Positions 18,446 through 27,320 of a stretch of DNA of 64,000 nucleotides are shown piece by piece (within the stretch, counting starts at the first letter, position 1; each line of letters opens with the position of its first letter). The translations under genes were made by a program, and so were the position numbers. The DNA is from Emiliania huxleyi CCMP1516. Lineage: Eukaryota > Haptophyta > Isochrysidales > Noelaerhabdaceae. Where the stretch lies: the NCBI RefSeq assembly GCF_000372725.1, contig NW_005195300.1, positions 398,668 to 462,667 on the forward strand. Reading direction: 5' to 3'. The notes below the pieces were generated by a model. That model did no database searches, had not been told where the DNA came from, and saw only the letters and a list, made by a program, of their open reading frames with translations.

Positions 18446-19371
18446 AGGGTGTGCTGCCCGACCACACCGACGACGTGCCGCGCGCCAAGCGCCGCACGTA
18501 CTGCAAGGACGACAAAGTGGCGGCGGTGGACCCCGCCGAGGCGATCTTCGCCACTGCCTTTTGAGAGAGGCAAGGTGGCGGCGGTATTGTACCATCATGT
18601 ACCACAGTATATAGACGGAGGTACGCGGTCGGAGATCCCTTCTACTCTGTCTATCTACTGTCTTGTACGCATACAAAACCAAAGAAAGGAATACAGACTA
18701 CCCCAGGTGAGTGATGGGAGGACGGCTCGCCGTCCCCCACTCAGGGATTTTTAAGGTAAGGAGCCAGCCCTGGTGTTTAGCCTTCGCCCCCCCTAAGCCT
18801 TAGCCCGTACCCTTTCAGGGGTCATGGCAAAATAAATCTTGACAAAATATTNNNNNNNNNNNNNNNNNNNNNNNNNNNNNNNNNNNNNNNNNNNNNNNNN
18901 NNNNNNNNNNNNNNNNNNNNNNNNNNNNNNNNNNNNNNNNNNNNNNNNNNNACCTCTCCCTGTCTATCTCTATATGTCTCTCTCTCTCTCTATATCTCTG
19001 TCTATATCTATATGTATATGACTATCTGTGTGTCTCTCTCTTTGCAAGGCGCGGGAGACAAAACGAATCACGAAAGCACCCGCCCCCGACTGGCCTCCTT
19101 CCACCTCACCTCCTTCCACCTCACCTCCTCTCTCGCCTCGTCCCGCGAGGTGCTCGACGGCACCGTGCGCGCGGGCAGCAACATCCGCATCCTCCGCGGC
19201 AACGCGGTCGTGTACGAGGGCAAGCTGCTCGCGCTGCGCTACATCAAAGACGAGGTCGAGCAGATCGACGCCGGCTCCGAGTGCGGCATGGCCTTCGAGG
19301 GCTTCCAGACGATGCAGGCCGACGACCGAGTCGAGGCTTACGACCCGAGCGGCGCCGCCGGCGACGACTGA
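13985..19371 (+). CDS. infB: Translation initiation factor IF-2, organelle-targeted, 11 exons
   Basis: Exons: 13985-14827, 15125-15497, 15655-15695, 15872-15946, 16028-16141, 16508-16763, 17230-17279, 17360-17512, 17645-17830, 18149-18337, 19150-19371. They join without frame error into about 833 codons. The N-terminus [18 protein letters not shown] is a signal peptide followed by an Arg/Ser-rich stretch, the bipartite type used for secondary plastids. Next come a low-complexity basic region, an IF2-N-like segment ([20 protein letters not shown]), the GTPase domain with G1 [10 protein letters not shown]3 DTPGH and G4 NKMDKP, then domains II, III and C2 (TDVLQTF-like region, [30 protein letters not shown]). 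IF-2 places initiator tRNA on the small ribosomal subunit using GTP. Introns 1, 6, 7 and 9 start with GC, the rest with GT. Confidence 0.93.
14828..15124 (+). repeat. infB intron 1: tandem CGAGACACTTCCGCGACACGG repeats
   Basis: A GC-AG intron made almost entirely of a 21-22 bp unit of the type GAGACACTTCCGCGACACGG, about a dozen copies. It is bracketed by CCGCAG at both ends (exon ACC|GCAGAG and CCCGCAG|GCG). The unit stays open in several frames and creates spurious ORFs on the minus strand. Confidence 0.85.
15945..16049 (+). repeat. infB intron 4: telomeric TAACCC array inside a 24-bp duplication
   Basis: Two perfect 24-bp copies of exon sequence beginning AGGTCAAGACG (15945-15968 and 16026-16049) flank 57 bp of (CCCTAA)n, the complement of the TTAGGG telomere repeat. 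One unit is CTCTAACCC. The first copy supplies the donor CAG|GTCAAG and the telomeric tract ends CCCTAG, supplying the acceptor. The 81-nt intron 15947-16027 removes exactly one copy and restores [13 protein letters not shown], as expected for the IF-2 family. Confidence 0.92.
16142..16507 (+). repeat. infB intron 5: exon-end minisatellite with repeated splice donors
   Basis: The end of exon 5 (CACCGGCCTGGACAAGCTGC, then TCGAGCAG|GTGCCGCTGTAG) is repeated with a GGGTTCGGGTACCGTGGG spacer in units of about 61 bp, so the intron contains three further near-copies of the donor; a fourth partial copy ends in CTCGAGCC. It continues into GAGATAGGGG repeats and the ACCCGAACCCATC motif before the acceptor CTCGCAG. 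Confidence 0.8.
16764..17229 (+). repeat. infB intron 6: GCGAGATGTA repeats and a copied exon end
   Basis: A GC-AG intron. It opens with the donor context GTCGGTCTCAACG|GCCCGCGCGA, which recurs at about 16869-16890. Between the two copies is a GCGAGATGTA tandem array; after the second come GGGTAGGGGATGGGTTCGGG units. Confidence 0.75.
17513..17644 (+). repeat. infB intron 8: two 60-bp units each starting with the donor
   Basis: The intron begins at CAG|GTCAGCCATACCCCCGCG, and the same donor block recurs 60 bp later (about 17571). Both units carry TTACCCGAACCCATCCCCTA. It ends TTCGTGCAG before GGGTCTGCG. Confidence 0.8.
17831..18148 (+). mobile_element. Introner element forming infB intron 9 (full-length form)
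   Basis: A perfect 11-bp duplication CGGCGGAGCAG flanks the insert (17833-17843 and 18150-18160). The element starts with GAAAGAAAG, contains GGACGGCACGCCGCC ... GCTAGCCGTCGCCCACCC, and ends in a Pyr-rich tract with the acceptor CTCGCAG. Removal as a 318-nt GC-AG intron joins [14 protein letters not shown] exactly as in the IF-2 family. About 300 bp match the 55.8 kb copy, including the interior GATTCTCGCTGCAACC and the terminal CTCGCAG. Confidence 0.9.
18338..19149 (+). other. infB intron 10 carrying a BTB-gene 3' copy and an assembly gap
   Basis: GT-AG, bracketed by AGGTGCT at both ends (18336-18342, 19148-19154). It holds a CT microsatellite (about 18355-18440) ending in CTCAG. Then at 18446-18851 comes a near copy of the 25 kb gene's last 38 codons ([20 protein letters not shown] ... 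AIFATAF stop), its 3' flank and a diverged introner. After this are 100 Ns (18852-18951, probably a gap of unknown size) and TCTCTATATGTCTC repeats. The copy is an inverted duplicate of 24992-25376. Confidence 0.88.
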
Positions 19372-20230
19372 GGCCAGGGGCTCGCCCACCCTCGGGGGTA
19401 GGGGATCCCCGGCCCACCCCGGTCCGAAACCCACAGCGAGCCGGGCTGCATGCATGGAGGGGGGGGGGGGGGGGGAGCCTTACGGCGCTGGGGCTCGGGA
19501 CTAGCTGCACGCCGCCCGGAGAGGAGCTCTGGCCTCTGCCGCCCGCCCTCGCGCCCGTGATCGCTCGCGCACTCGAGCGACACCCTCTGCCCTCGCTGCT
19601 CCTGGTCACCTGGTGCCTGGCGCGAGGCGCCCGCGAGAGGAAAGAGCTCTGTTCGTATATGCGTGTACATCCAACGCTGTCTCGAGTCGTGACACCGAGC
19701 GCAGATCTCGCAATGTCGTCTAGATGATCCCGAACTGGAATCTGATTCTGAAAAGCCCGCCCCCGGCCCGCTCGCGACGGCGCGAGAGGCGAGAGTGTCC
19801 CGGCCCCCCGGCGGCGGCGCGCGCGCGGCCGCGGGCCTTGGGGCTGCGTGGTGCGTGGCCGTGGGCGAGAACCGAGATGGGTCAAAGTAACTAAGTTGCA
19901 AGTCCCTGGGTCCAGGCTCCTGCATGCTCCTCGGCCTCTTGCGTCTTGGTTGGCACTTGGATCGGCCCTCGGCCTGCCTCGCCAGCTGGAAGCACGAAAG
20001 GCGCACATCTGTACGTCGACCGTCGGGAGGCTCGAGAGCCGCACAGGCACACGGTACACATAGGCTGCGGTCTTCTATGGTATTACAAACGTGGCTGGTG
20101 TGTGTCAGACAGCAGACAGCACCCTGACAGCTCACCACCCGACAATAGACCTAACACCCGACCGACAGCACCCGACAGCACCGGCCCTCTCCCTTGGTCC
20201 CTTCTCTCCCAGTAAGCTAAAAGTACAACT
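19372..20230. other. Intergenic stretch, no gene recognised
   Basis: It contains a G14 run near 19460 and many overlapping GC-rich ORFs on both strands, none with recognisable domains. Near 20207-20228 is a reverse copy of a short repeat (TACTTTTAGCTTACTGGGAG) that occurs twice at 55.63-55.68 kb. Tandem ACCCGACAGCACC units are near 20155-20180. Confidence 0.45.
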
Positions 20231-20267
20231 GTGCCCGACGTGAGCGAACACATTACCGCCAGCAAGC

Positions 20268-20352
20268 GAGATGGGGCGAGATGGGGCGAGATGGGGCGAG
20301 ATGGGGCGAGATGGGGCGAGATGGAGCGAGATGGAGCGAGATTTGGAGCGAG
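20268..20352. repeat. CGAGATGGGG tandem array
   Basis: About eight copies of a 10-mer CGAGATGGGG/CGAGATGGAG, grading into CGAGATTTGGAG. The same class of decamer (GAGATxxGGG) fills introns at 16.38, 16.78, 40.7-42.2, 50.08 and 51.54 kb. Here it precedes the first clear ankyrin exon and is probably intronic or 5' untranslated. Confidence 0.8.
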
Positions 20353-20469
20353 ATTTGGAGCGAGATCCGCCGGCGGTGGCCCCGGTCCCCGCCCCGGAGC
20401 GGACCGCGGACGGCCGACCCCGCGCCCGTCGTGGCGTCGAATTCTCATCGGGCGGCGGACGTGCGGCAG

Positions 20470-22278
20470 GCTCGACGCGCGGCTCGACACCGAGAACCAA
20501 GACACGCTGCTCACCTGGGCCGCTCGGCACGGTCAAGCCGAGGCGGCGCGGCTGCTGCTCGAAGCCGGCGCGAGCGTCGGGGCGACGAATGGCACCGGCC
20601 GCGCCGCGCTGTTCATCGCGTGCCAGGAGGACTGCCCCGAGATCGCCGCGCTGCTTCTCGAGGCTGGCGCGGCGGTCGACCAAGCCGGTGAGGACGGCGC
20701 CACGCCGCTGTTCATCGCGTGCCAGAACAACGGCCTCGAGTGCGCCCACCTTCTCCTCGAGGCCAGCGCGGCGGTCAACCAAGCCGGTGAGGACGGCGCC
20801 ACGCCGCTGTACATCGCGTGCGAGAAGGGCCGCCTCGACGTCGCCCGACTGCTCCTCGAGGCGGGCGCGGCGGTAAGCCAAGCCCGCAACGACGGCGCCA
20901 CGCCGCTGCTCATCGCGTGCCAGGAGGGCCAGCTCGAGTGCGCCCGGCTGCTGCGCGACGCCGGCGCTTCGGTCAGCCAGGCCGCGGAGGACGGCGTCAC
21001 GCCTCTGTTTATCGCGTGCCAAGAGGACAAGGTCGAGTGCGTTCGGCTGCTCCTCGAGGCCAGCGCGGCGGTCAACCAAGCCGGTGAGGACGGCGACACG
21101 CCGCTGTACATCGCGTGCCAGAACGGCCACCTCGAGTGCGCGCAGCTACTCCTCGAGGCCAGCGCGGCGGTGAACCAAGCCGTGAACAACGGCACCACGC
21201 CACTGTACATGGCGTGCCAGAACGGCCACCTCGAGATCGCCCGTGACCGCGCGAACGCCCTGTGCCGCCGGGGAGCCGGTGCGTCATTCAAGTGCTTGAA
21301 TGGGAGGCACCCACGGGGCGGTAACGCAGCGGCGCACCGCACTCTCGTCCGCGATGTCCGTGTAGCACTCGGTGGTCGCCTGCGACAAGCCGCCGCGGTG
21401 CGGTTGTAGGCCTTCGAGCAGGTACGCGCAGTCGGTACGCCGACCTCGTACTGCGAGGGAAGCGGCAGCGACCGAGGAGGCGATGGTGAAGTGGGCTGCC
21501 GGCATGCCGGAGATGGCGACGCGGGCCTGCGCGAGGGCGAGGAGAAGGGTGGAGGCAGGCGGGAAGGCGGGCGGGCGGAGGGGGGAAGACGATCTGGAGG
21601 GGGGAAAGGGGGGGGTGGGGGGAGGGAGGGGCGAGGGCTCCTGCCCGCGGCCGGCACCTTCTCCGGACACGGCCCGCCGCCCTTCATGAGAGCTGAGAGC
21701 CCGTCCTCGATGCGGGGCTGCTCCTCGAGGCTGGCGCGGCGATCGACCAGGCCGATGAGCAAGGCGTCACGCCGCTGCTCATCGCGTGCCACCAGGGCCA
21801 CCTCGAGGTCGCCAAGCTCCTCTCCTCCTACGGCGCCTCCCGCGCCGCGGTGCCGCCCTTCGGCACGCCCGAGGAGGTCGCGAACCGCGACGGCCACGCC
21901 GACCTCGCCGCCTGGCTGGTCGCCAGCCGCGGCTGGACGCCGCTCGCGCACCTTGAGACCCTCACCGCCGCCCGCGCTCTCTCCCTGCTGCGCAGCGGCG
22001 CAAGCCTGCACGAGGGCGAGCCGACGCCGCTGCAGCGCGCCGCGGGCGGCGCGGGCGAGGTGGCGGCGCTGATCCGGCGGGCGGCGGCGCCGTGGTCGCC
22101 GGCAAGCCACTCGCTCTTCCCCGCGGCGGCCCGCGCGCGGGCGGCGCTCCTCGTCGTCTCGCTCTACGAGATCCACGAGCGGCACCATCTCGACTCGGCA
22201 GGAAACACGAACGGCATCGCGGCGCGCGACTTTGTCACGTGCGTGCTGCGCTTCGCGATCACGCGCGAGACGGAGTAG
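20470..22278 (+). CDS. Ankyrin-repeat protein, at least two exons
   Basis: From an acceptor near 20469 the frame reads RLDARLDTENQDTLLTWAAR and then about nine ankyrin repeats of 33 residues with the signature DGATPLFIACQNNGLECAHL and LLLEAGAAVNQA, to about 21244. After an interruption (about 21245-21712) it resumes GLLLEAGAAIDQADEQGVTP ... SSYGASRAAVPPFGTPEEVA ... DLAAWLVASRGWTPLAHLE ... SLLRSGASLHEGEPTPLQRA ... WSPASHSLFPAAARARAALL and stops at 22276-22278. The C-terminal part is a conserved module shared with the minus-strand ankyrin gene at 59.6-61.5 kb. Ankyrin arrays bind proteins; no enzymatic domain is present. The exact intron boundaries and the first exon are unresolved. The interruption holds no stop for its first 165 nt. 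Confidence 0.7.
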
Positions 22279-22570
22279 GGGAGCACTGTAGTGGCCCTGC
22301 TCTCACCTTGGCACCGCCGCGGCGGCCTCTCCTGTTGTTTAGTACTAACTGGATCGGACTGCTTGCAGGTCCGTCCGTGAGCTCCCTGGGTTGCACTGGG
22401 GTAGAGCATGCGTAGTAAACGTGTTGCACAAACCATGACCCGCACATGAGGCCCGCCCTCTAATCGACCCCCCTCTCTGACCCCTGTGTTAAGTGACTCC
22501 AAACAAACCAGCCTGTGTTAAGTCACTCCAAACAAACACTGCTTTCTGATGCCGCTCTTGGAGCACTTGG
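22279..22570. other. Intergenic stretch with a 29-bp tandem duplication
   Basis: CTGTGTTAAGT(G/C)ACTCC plus AAACAAAC occurs twice in tandem at about 22481-22507 and 22510-22536. No gene is seen. Confidence 0.5.
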
Positions 22571-22995
22571 AGTGATGTCATTACGGCTTTAACACCTCCC
22601 GGCGCGCCAAGCTGGCGGACGGCCACGTCAAGGCGCATCGCGGTTTCTACCACGACGCTCGACGCGATCTTTTTCGTTTTTGTCAAGCGCAAGGCAACTT
22701 CAACCTGCTGCTCCACGAGACGTTCGGCGGCGGCTTCTCGCCCACCGCCGTTCTCAAGCTGCGCCGCCTCGCGCGCAAAGTCGCGCGCGGCAGCGTTGAC
22801 CGCACGGCCTACTCGCCCAAGTACTCGCTCTCTTTTATGTCCCACCATGCAGAGCGCATCTCTCTCTCTGTTGTGCGAGGTGTGAACCGCGCCATTCGCT
22901 CTCACCTGGCAACCCTGTCTGCACGTCTCGCGCGCGCGTCTGCACCGTGCCGGGCCCTGTCTGCACCGACAAGACGAGCACCGACAAAAATATAG
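22571..22995 (+). pseudogene. Unrecognised gene fragment without a start codon
   Basis: The frame CHYGFNTSRRAKLADGHVKA ... FYHDARRDLFRFCQAQGNFN ... LLLHETFGGGFSPTAVLKLR ... VDRTAYSPKYSLSFMSHHAE stays open for about 140 codons to TAG at 22993-22995. Its amino-acid pattern is that of a folded protein and unlike the antisense frame, but it is preceded by a stop and has no ATG. It may be a fragment of a repeated element-encoded protein or a last exon. I cannot name the family. Confidence 0.35.
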
Positions 22996-23149
22996 CAAGC
23001 GCGCACCGACAAGAGAGCCGCGCGCCGATGCTTTCCCACCCAGGGGACAGGGCTCTAGATGCTGTTGGCGCTGTCAGAGCGCCACCGAGATCGTTCCTCT
23101 ATGAAGAGTTCCCTCCCTCGGCCTGCACGCGCGCCGCGAAGTGGACTCG

Positions 23150-23463
23150 TCACAACAGGGCGCCGCGTCCAGCATCGAGCGCCGCCGCGTCCCCGTGCAC
23201 CTCCCAGCTGTCTGGCCGCAGCAGCGTGCCGCAGTCCTCGCACCGAAAGCAGGCCTTGTGAAAGATGAGGTTGTCGCCGCGGTGCGTCCTCGCGAGCTGC
23301 CGCTCCATCGCGTAGACTGGCTCCGCGCAGCGGACGCAATGGCTCCCTCCCACGCGCGCCGGTGCTCGTCGATCATCTGGCAGGCGGCCTCGTGCACCGC
23401 CAGGGCAGCGCGGCTCATCGGCACGGTGCAGACAGGGCGTGGTGCAACCAGTGGAAGCACCAT
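23150..23463 (-). pseudogene. LIM-domain half, probably a broken or partial gene
   Basis: One minus frame reads SHCVRCAEPVYAMERQLART then FHKACFRCEDCGTLLRPDSW. This has C-x2-C, a 20-residue gap, then H-x2-C-x2-C-x2-C, the first zinc finger of a LIM domain and the start of the second. The second finger does not continue in frame. An upstream in-phase ATG is absent; a neighbouring frame gives MSRAALAVHEAACQMIDEHRRAW from about 23418. Either short introns were not found or the gene is a relic. Confidence 0.45.
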
Positions 23464-23826
23464 CGGCTCAGAAAGAGCTCAAAGAACACCGATGCTGCCC
23501 GAAGCAGATGAGTCACGGCCGCTAGGACAGGGAGAGCGCGGCGGGCCAGAGCGCAGAGGAACGTCAAGGAGAAAATTCACAGAATGATTCGCTCTCTTCC
23601 GTCTTTTCGGCGAAGTTTCAGGATGGATTTTTGAGGAAATCAAGAAGAAAATCTGCAAGAATTTCTTCGGCGCGGCGACATACCTTGTGTCCGGATTGGT
23701 GTTGCGACTCTTTTTCTTGTTCATCGGCCCGTTCTGCCACTGTCCCCGCGATCCGTTCGTTCGGCGTCTCGTCGGCGCGCGCGGCGGCCAATAGTGGATT
23801 GTCGATCACTCACGTCGGACGCCCCG

Positions 23827-24651
23827 ATGGAAAACACAGGCTCTTCGCCGCTCCTCGCCGAGGGCCGGCACATCGCGGGCCCCGCGACCGACTTCAAGGA
23901 CCACTTCTTCGACGGCCAAGACGTGCTCAAGACGTACGAGATCGATTACGACGCGGTTGCCGCCTTCGATACAGAGGTCGCATGGTCCAACTTCGTCGGC
24001 ATGGCGTTCTTCCCACCCACGCTACCGTTCGCGCTGCTCGGATGCGCAACGTACTCATGCCTCACCGTTCCAAACGTCCGTGATGCGACCAACGCCACGC
24101 ATCTCGCCATCACACGCGATGGCATCAAGTACGTCGTGGACCGCCACCACGCCGCATGCCGTCTCGACTGCCAGGAGAGGGGCCGCACCTCGAAGACAAT
24201 TCCATTCGACAAGATGACCGACTGCGACATCGAGGAGCCGGCAGGCTCGGTGGGCGCGTGCTGCTACTTGGTGCCGCGCACGTTCAAGGTCGTTCACGTC
24301 GACACGGCCTCGTCGGGTTTCGTAGCCTCGTCAAGCGATGGGCCAGCCGTGGAGAAGCACGAGTTGACGCTGCGCGGGCTCAAGGACCCCGACCTCTTCA
24401 AGAGCGATGTCTGGGCGATGAAGCGCGGCGAGCCGGTGGACGGTGTCGACGGCACCGTCGCCCCGATGGCCGTATCGATGCATCGTGGCGGTGACGCGCC
24501 GCCGAGCCGCTTCCCACTGTCGTCGGTCCCCTCGGACGGCACCAAGGTGCTCGCGCCGCTGCTCGAGGAGCAGACGTCTCTGCTCAAGGACCTCCTCGCC
24601 GCGCAGCGAGAGACCAACGAGCTGCTCAAGGCGGGCCGGCCCGTCCAGTGA
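23827..24651 (+). CDS. Membrane-associated PH-like protein, about 274 residues
   Basis: Single exon from ATG at 23827 (MENTGSSPLLAEGRHIAGPA; another Met at 23794 would add 11 residues). A hydrophobic segment GMAFFPPTLPFALLGCATYS is followed by a beta-rich domain (TNATHLAITRDGIKYVVDRH ... KTIPFDKMTDCDIEEPAG ... TFKVVHVDTASS) that resembles bacterial-type PH (bPH2) domains, in which a membrane segment precedes the fold. The C-terminus LLEEQTSLLKDLLAAQRETN is a predicted amphipathic or coiled-coil helix. Function unknown; a membrane-surface adaptor is likely. No introns seen. Confidence 0.6.
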   Translation: MENTGSSPLLAEGRHIAGPATDFKDHFFDGQDVLKTYEIDYDAVAAFDTEVAWSNFVGMAFFPPTLPFALLGCATYSCLTVPNVRDATNATHLAITRDGIKYVVDRHHAACRLDCQERGRTSKTIPFDKMTDCDIEEPAGSVGACCYLVPRTFKVVHVDTASSGFVASSSDGPAVEKHELTLRGLKDPDLFKSDVWAMKRGEPVDGVDGTVAPMAVSMHRGGDAPPSRFPLSSVPSDGTKVLAPLLEEQTSLLKDLLAAQRETNELLKAGRPVQ

Positions 24652-24991
24652 TGAGGCGCCGAATCCCGTGGACGCCTGTGGCGACGTGCCACTCTTGCGA
24701 TGTGAGCTGCGCCGGGTCGAGTCCGGTCCGCATGCCCACACACTGTGATCTGTGATCTGTGTCGGACTGTCGTTTCGTCGTGCGTCGTGTCAAAAGTGCC
24801 ATGTGTGTTCATTCAGTCTCCAATAGCAGTGCGCGATACTCGACCCCGACCGCCGGCCGAAACAGCCGCGTCCAACCCGACCTGCGGCCGGCCGAAAATC
24901 ATTTTCAGTGTATGTAGCTCTTACGTACATTCCCGGAGGAGCACTGCTGACGGATTTTGTGCGCGGACTTGTATCTAGATACGCCCGCGAA
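24652..24991. other. Intergenic stretch, no gene recognised
   Basis: Contains an imperfect palindrome of GCCGGCCGAAA motifs near 24850-24905. It ends where similarity to the copy inside infB intron 10 begins. Confidence 0.4.
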
Positions 24992-25032
24992 TATTTCTCA
25001 GATTTATTTTGCATGACCCCTGAAGGGTAAGG

Positions 25033-25149
25033 CTTAGGGTGGGCGAGGGCTAACACCACACGCTCCTCTCCTTAAAATCCCTGTGTGGTGGCGGCGTGCC
25101 GTCCTCCCATCCCTCCCTTGGGTTGTCTGTTTTCTTTCTTTCTTTTTTT
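25033..25149 (-). mobile_element. Introner-family element in the 3' flank of the BTB gene
   Basis: On the minus strand it runs GAAAGAAAGAAAACAGACAA ... GACGGCACGCCGCCACCACA ... TTTTAAGGAGAGG ... TAGCCCTCGCCCACCCTAAG. It lies about 110 bp downstream of the stop codon and is part of the block duplicated into infB intron 10. No clear target-site duplication is seen around this copy. Confidence 0.8.
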
Positions 25150-25257
25150 ATACGTACAAGACAGTAGATAGACAGAGTAGAAGGATCTCCGACCGCGTAC
25201 CTCCGTCTATATATCTGTGGTACATGATGGTACAATACCGCCGCCACCTTGCCTCTC

Positions 25258-27163
25258 TCAAAAGGCAGTGGCGAAGATCGCCTCGGCGGGGTCCACCGCC
25301 GCCACTTTGTCGTCCTTGCAGTACTTGCGGCGCTTGGCGCGCGGCACGTCGTCGGTGTCGTCGGGCAGCACGCCCTCGATCAGGCGGTGCCTGGTGGGCA
25401 CGAAAGTCGTCACCGCCGACGCAGGCTTGACCTGCAGCGCGAGCGCCTCCTTGATCAGCTGGGCCACCACCGCGTTGCCCTGCTGCAGCCTCTTGAGCGC
25501 GGCGGAGGGGCGAAGCAGTGAGACGAGCGGGAAGCGCACGAGCGGCATCACGCGGCTCACTACTTCCTCCGTGCGGCCCGCACGCGACGCCCAGCGCAGG
25601 GCGTGCTCGAGGACGGCGCTCTCACTGGCCACGACGAGCTTGTCCTGCGCGAGCACCATCGAGAAGGACGCTGCGTCGAGCTCAAACAGGCTGCCGTCCG
25701 CGACGGCCTTAGGGAGGAACACTGCCGTCAGCTCGGCGAGCGCGTGGCACGCGGAGCCGAGATGGCGGAGCCGCGATGGCGGGGATGCCACGGGCAGCGC
25801 CGCGTGCATGGCGTCCCGAAGCCGCGTCCGCAGAGTGTTGACGCCGCCCGACGTGTCCAGCCCCCGCTCGCTGAGCTGCTCCTTGAGCGCGCTCGTGTCG
25901 GCGGCCGCGGCGTTAAAGTCGCACGCGTGCGCGCGCAAGCAGAGGAGCAGCTCGGCGGGGGAAAGGGGCTCGTTGACGCTCTCGGTGGCGAGGAGCCACA
26001 TGTTGAGGACGTCGGCCTTGCGCTGCCGTGCGGGGACGGTCACCGTGCCGCGAACGGTGATCTTGCCCTCTACGGCGGCGGTCGGGATCTCCTGGGGTGA
26101 GAGGAAGTCATGCCAGCCGAAGCCCTGCCCCGCCGGCAACGTAGACATCCCGGCATCGTTGTCGCCCCTCCACTCCTTGTTGTTGGCTTTGATGGCGAAC
26201 TCCACCTGCTTGCCCGCGACGTGCCCCACGTTCTTCATGTAGAGGGTGAGAGAACTGTCGTCGCGCTTCTGGGCGCCCAGCCAATGCTCGTCAAACTTGA
26301 CTCCATCTCGGTCGCGAGGCCGCCAAACGAGGTCTTTGCTCAGCGGGCCGAAGAAATCGATTTGGCTGCCGGTGTAGCCGGGCGACGTGATGTCAATGGC
26401 GAGGTCCGGCACGGTCACCGTGTCCTCCTTGACGTGGCTGACAACCTCGAGGATGGAGCTGAGGCCCAGCGTCTTGAAGGCGGGCTGCAGCGCGCCCATC
26501 GGCATGAGGCGTGCAAGCGCCGCCGCGGCATCCTCGCGCAGCTTCTGCCAGCCTGCGCTCGCGGCGTCAGCCTCGACGTGCTTGTCGGCGGCGGCGAGGA
26601 CCAGCGCCGCCGAGCGTGCGTCCAACTTGTTTCGCAGGGCAAACGCTGTGGAGCGAAACACTGCGCCGAGCTCCCACCGAGCCGCGAGCTCGCAGGCGCC
26701 GAGCAGGACGACCGCATCCGCCTCGTCGTCTGCGCAGGCCGCGCAGTGTAGCGACTTCATGACGTGCTCGAGGACAGAGAGCGTCGCCTCCGTCTTGATG
26801 GTGCCACTCTGAGCCTCGGCAGTGTGCGCGGCGAACATGCGCTCCAGGACGCGCGAGTTGCTTGTGAGCACGTGCCGCAGCGCAGGAACGGCAGTATTGC
26901 CATCGAGAGAGAGCAGCTTGACGTCGGGCCTGAAGCTGAGCTGTGCCAGCGTTCGGCCTTGCTCTTGCTGCCGGCGCAGCTCGTCTTGCAAACGGGTCAC
27001 CTCCTGCATGACTTCGCTCTCAACCGCATCCACGCGCGAGTTGAAGTTGTTAACCTCGGCTGAGCGCTGCCGCACGGCTCGGAGCCTGACGAGGCTGGCG
27101 GCGAGGCTCTCTGGGAGGCCCTGCTGCATCAGATAGTCTTGATGGCGGAAGACCTGCCGAAAG
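25258..27163 (-). CDS. BTB/MATH/BACK-type protein with coiled coil
   Basis: The main exon reads from an acceptor near 27164 (VFRHQDYLMQQGLPESL...; the first ATG of this exon is at 27129) to the stop at 25258. In order: a coiled coil (VDAVESEVMQEVTRLQDELR), a BTB domain (VKLLSLDGNTAVPALRHVLT ... FRSTAFALRNKL), a MATH/TRAF-like beta domain (SSLTLYMKNVGHV ... GFGWHDFLSPQEI), a SAP-like helix pair (LKEQLSERGLDT), a BACK-like region (SESAVLEHALRWASRAGRTE) and a basic tail [22 protein letters not shown] proteins are usually Cullin-3 substrate adaptors. A phase-0 upstream exon (about 27318-27731, Gly-rich, ...RSSGG) is possible across the introner at 27.2-27.3 kb. The last 38 codons recur in infB intron 10. 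Confidence 0.75.
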
Positions 27164-27192
27164 AAAACACTTTTTCTGCGCGCACCGCCTCC

Positions 27193-27320
27193 GCCCCCAC
27201 CGCTCGACGGCTAGCGCATCACACTCCTCTCCTTAAAATCCCTGTGTGGTGGCGGCGTGCCGTTCTCCCATCCCTCCCTTGGCCTGTCTGTTTTCTTTCT
27301 TTCTTTCTGCCCCCACCGCT
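27193..27320 (-). mobile_element. Introner-family element with a 12-bp target duplication
   Basis: A short-form element (27205-27308) is flanked by a perfect direct repeat GCCCCCACCGCT (27193-27204 and 27309-27320). In the minus orientation it begins GAAAGAAAGAAAACAGACA and ends at GCGCTAGCCGTCG. It sits just upstream of the BTB main exon and could be spliced from GGTGGG|GCAGAAAG to TTTCGGCAG|GTC. Confidence 0.87.

Noticed and set aside
13985..19371. Dinoflagellate origin, suggested by GC-AG introns and introners
   Set aside because: Dinoflagellate nuclear DNA is usually much less GC-rich; the composition and gene content fit a haptophyte better, though this cannot be proved here.
21245..21712. 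Ankyrin ORF extension RDRANALCRRGAGASFKCLN
   Set aside because: It leaves the repeat pattern abruptly and the ankyrin array resumes at about 21.71 kb, so it is treated as intervening sequence even though no clean splice pair could be assigned.
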